DNA from: Herbidospora sakaeratensis
Lineage (GTDB): Bacteria; Actinomycetota; Actinomycetes; Streptosporangiales; Streptosporangiaceae
Length of the DNA: 64,000 nt
Assembly: GCF_001570525.1 (NCBI RefSeq)
Contig: NZ_BBXC01000031.1
Coordinates: 1 to 64,000, forward strand
Direction of reading: 5' to 3'
A program made the position numbers and the translations under genes. This document shows positions 62,642 through 64,000 of this stretch, in pieces; position 1 is the first letter of the stretch, and each line of letters begins with the position of its first letter. A model generated the notes under the pieces. The model ran no database searches, was not told where the DNA came from, and worked only from the letters and a program-made list of their open reading frames with translations.

Positions 62642-64000
62642 TCAAATCACGGTGCAGGGGACGCCGTTGAGGGTGAACGCCCCCGGTTCGGCGGTGTTGC
62701 CGGTGTGGTTGGCCTGGAAGCCGACGTCGATGGTCGCGCCGGGGGCGAGCGTGGCGTTGTGGCTGACATTGCGGGCGCTGACCTGGCCGCTCGTCGGAGA
62801 GTAGGTGGCGTTCCAGCCGGAGGTGATCGTCTGCCCGGAGGGCAGGGTGAAGACCAGCGTCCAGCCGTTGACCGGTGAGGTGCCGGTGTTGGTGATGCTG
62901 ATGTTGGCGGTGAAGCCGTTGTTCCAGGCGTTCATCGTGTACGCCACCCGGAACTGCCCCGTCCCGCCGCTGGGAGACGGCGTGGGCGTGGGCGATGGGA
63001 CGGGGCCCGCGTTGGTGACGAAGGTGGTGATGCTGCGGGCGGGCAGCGACACCGTCAGGGAGCCGTTCGTCATGGCCGTGGCGCCCTGCGGGGCGACGGT
63101 GCGGTTGGCGTCGGTGACCCAGGAGGAGGCGCTGGTGGCGGTGCTGCCGGAGATGGTGAACTGCTGGCTGACCACCGAGGTGTTCTTGTTGACGGCCACG
63201 ATCACGACCGTGGTGCCGTTGCGGTAGGCCGACACGTAGACGTTGGAGGCGGGGGTGGCGGTCGCGCCGATGCGGACCGAGCCGGGGCGGACGAAGCGGG
63301 CGTAGTGGGCCATCATCGCGCCGCGTTTGCTGACCGTGCCGTCTTCGCGCATGGGGCCGTAGCCGCGGCGGATGTACCACCAGACGTACATCTGGAACTC
63401 GGCGTCGACCATGGCGCGGTGGATGTGCTCGCCCACGTCCAGCGCTTGGGGCCACAGGTCGGCCGAGTCGCTGCTGTTGGGGTAATACACCTCGGTCATC
63501 CACAACTCCTTGCCCGCGCCGCGCTGCTGGAACAGCGGGTAGGGGAAGTTGGCGTAGGAGGTGCCATAGAGGTGGGCGCCGATGACGTCCACGTTCGCGA
63601 GCGCGGTGGCGTCGTTCAGGATCGGGTCGGACATGCTCTTGACGTACTGGAACGACTCGGGCGCGATGACCCGGGTGCTGATCGAGCCGGCGTTCTCGCG
63701 CAGGAAACGCAGCATCTCGGTGGAGGTCCACCAGGTCCAGTCGTGGGCGTAGTCGGGCTCGTTCTGCACCGAGATGGCGTACAGGTTCACGCCGTTGTTG
63801 CGCAGGTGGGTGGTGAAGTCGTTCAGGTGCTGGGCGTAGGCGGCGTAGGCGTTGTACCGCAGCCGTTTGGCGTTGGTCTGGCTGCCGCGCGTGAAGGTCT
63901 CGATCATCGAGGCGGGCGGGTTCCACGGTGAGGCGAACACCAGCACGCCCAGTTCGGCCGCGCGCCGGGCGGTGGCCAGGTCGCGGCTGAAGTCGGCCGA
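62642..64000 (-). CDS. GH30-family xylanase-like enzyme with CBM2 (partial, runs off window)
   Basis: The frame stays open to the window edge (SADFSRDLATARRAAELGVLVFASPWNPPASM), so the N-terminus lies outside. The catalytic barrel has the acid/base Glu in ISVQNEPDYAHDW and the nucleophile in LWMTEVYYPN. With GAHLYGTSYANFPYPLF and WWYIRRGYGPMREDG this matches GH30 glucuronoxylanases. The side beta-domain (VYVSAYRNGTTVVIVAVNKNT...LPARSITTFVTN) is typical of GH30. A Pro/Ser linker and a CBM2 (GQFRVAYTMNAWNNGFTANISI...NGVPCTVI) follow. It would cut glucuronoxylan bound near cellulose. Confidence 0.93.
   Translation of the reverse strand, partial: SADFSRDLATARRAAELGVLVFASPWNPPASMIETFTRGSQTNAKRLRYNAYAAYAQHLNDFTTHLRNNGVNLYAISVQNEPDYAHDWTWWTSTEMLRFLRENAGSISTRVIAPESFQYVKSMSDPILNDATALANVDVIGAHLYGTSYANFPYPLFQQRGAGKELWMTEVYYPNSSDSADLWPQALDVGEHIHRAMVDAEFQMYVWWYIRRGYGPMREDGTVSKRGAMMAHYARFVRPGSVRIGATATPASNVYVSAYRNGTTVVIVAVNKNTSVVSQQFTISGSTATSASSWVTDANRTVAPQGATAMTNGSLTVSLPARSITTFVTNAGPVPSPTPTPSPSGGTGQFRVAYTMNAWNNGFTANISITNTGTSPVNGWTLVFTLPSGQTITSGWNATYSPTSGQVSARNVSHNATLAPGATIDVGFQANHTGNTAEPGAFTLNGVPCTVI

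Overview
The window is very GC-rich, codes densely on both strands, uses many GTG starts and has many 4-bp stop/start overlaps (ATGA or GTGA). Actinobacterial hallmarks include a WXG100 protein, an acyl-CoA carboxylase with a separate small epsilon subunit, a Tad pilus locus of Gram-positive layout, paired IdeR/DmdR-like iron boxes, a DasR-like site and secreted CBM2/CBM13 enzymes. A filamentous actinomycete is likely, perhaps of the Streptosporangiales, but that placement is inference. I saw no rRNA, tRNA or CRISPR array.

Layout. 1-2.7 kb: two secreted, membrane-anchored minus-strand proteins, one with pentapeptide repeats and one TPM-like, sharing a similar cytoplasmic domain. 2.9-4.6 kb: biotin-dependent carboxylase alpha chain. 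4.8-9.6 kb: a WXG100 protein convergent with an FHA-FtsK/EccC ATPase, a minimal type VII secretion set. 9.6-10.2 kb: non-coding, with five DnaA-box-like 9-mers. 10.2-21.3 kb: a twelve-gene Tad/Flp pilus operon ending in a LysM-BTAD membrane protein, a lipoprotein and an exported protein. 21.3-23.2 kb: alkylation repair pair (Ada/AlkA fusion and Ogt). 23.5-30.1 kb: NYN-domain protein, carboxylase epsilon and beta subunits, APC permease and an ABC exporter. 30.1-43.5 kb: housekeeping genes, namely ppc, birA, a PH-domain protein, the iron-storage pair bfd-bfr behind two iron boxes, a two-component system, GtrA, a lipoprotein, purK-purE, ugd and an acyl-CoA dehydrogenase.

43.5-50.4 kb is an accessory region with gene remnants (Tn3 transposase tail, TrmO tail, ABC ATPase start, frameshifted NB-ARC/TPR protein) among a few intact genes (DinB, YjbR, a small membrane protein, a YtrA-type GntR-ABC operon). 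It is bounded by a duplicated 3' end of the acyl-CoA dehydrogenase gene, which points to site-specific insertion at that gene.

50.5-52.8 kb: a PadR-DUF1048-ABC operon with strong upstream operator candidates. 53.4-57.3 kb: a 1311-residue fusion of an assimilatory nitrate reductase with a CysJ-like flavoprotein. 57.3-59.0 kb: a divergent SDR/LysR pair. 59.0-64.0 kb: a plant-polysaccharide cluster (GH5-CBM13, esterase-CBM2, GH30-CBM2 running off the end) plus a decayed CBM2 copy.

Functional links: the carboxylase subunits at 2.9 and 24.6-26.4 kb need the BirA at 32.9 kb for biotinylation. Bfd probably releases iron from Bfr. PurK and PurE act in consecutive steps. The secreted hydrolases together would attack xylan-rich cell walls.
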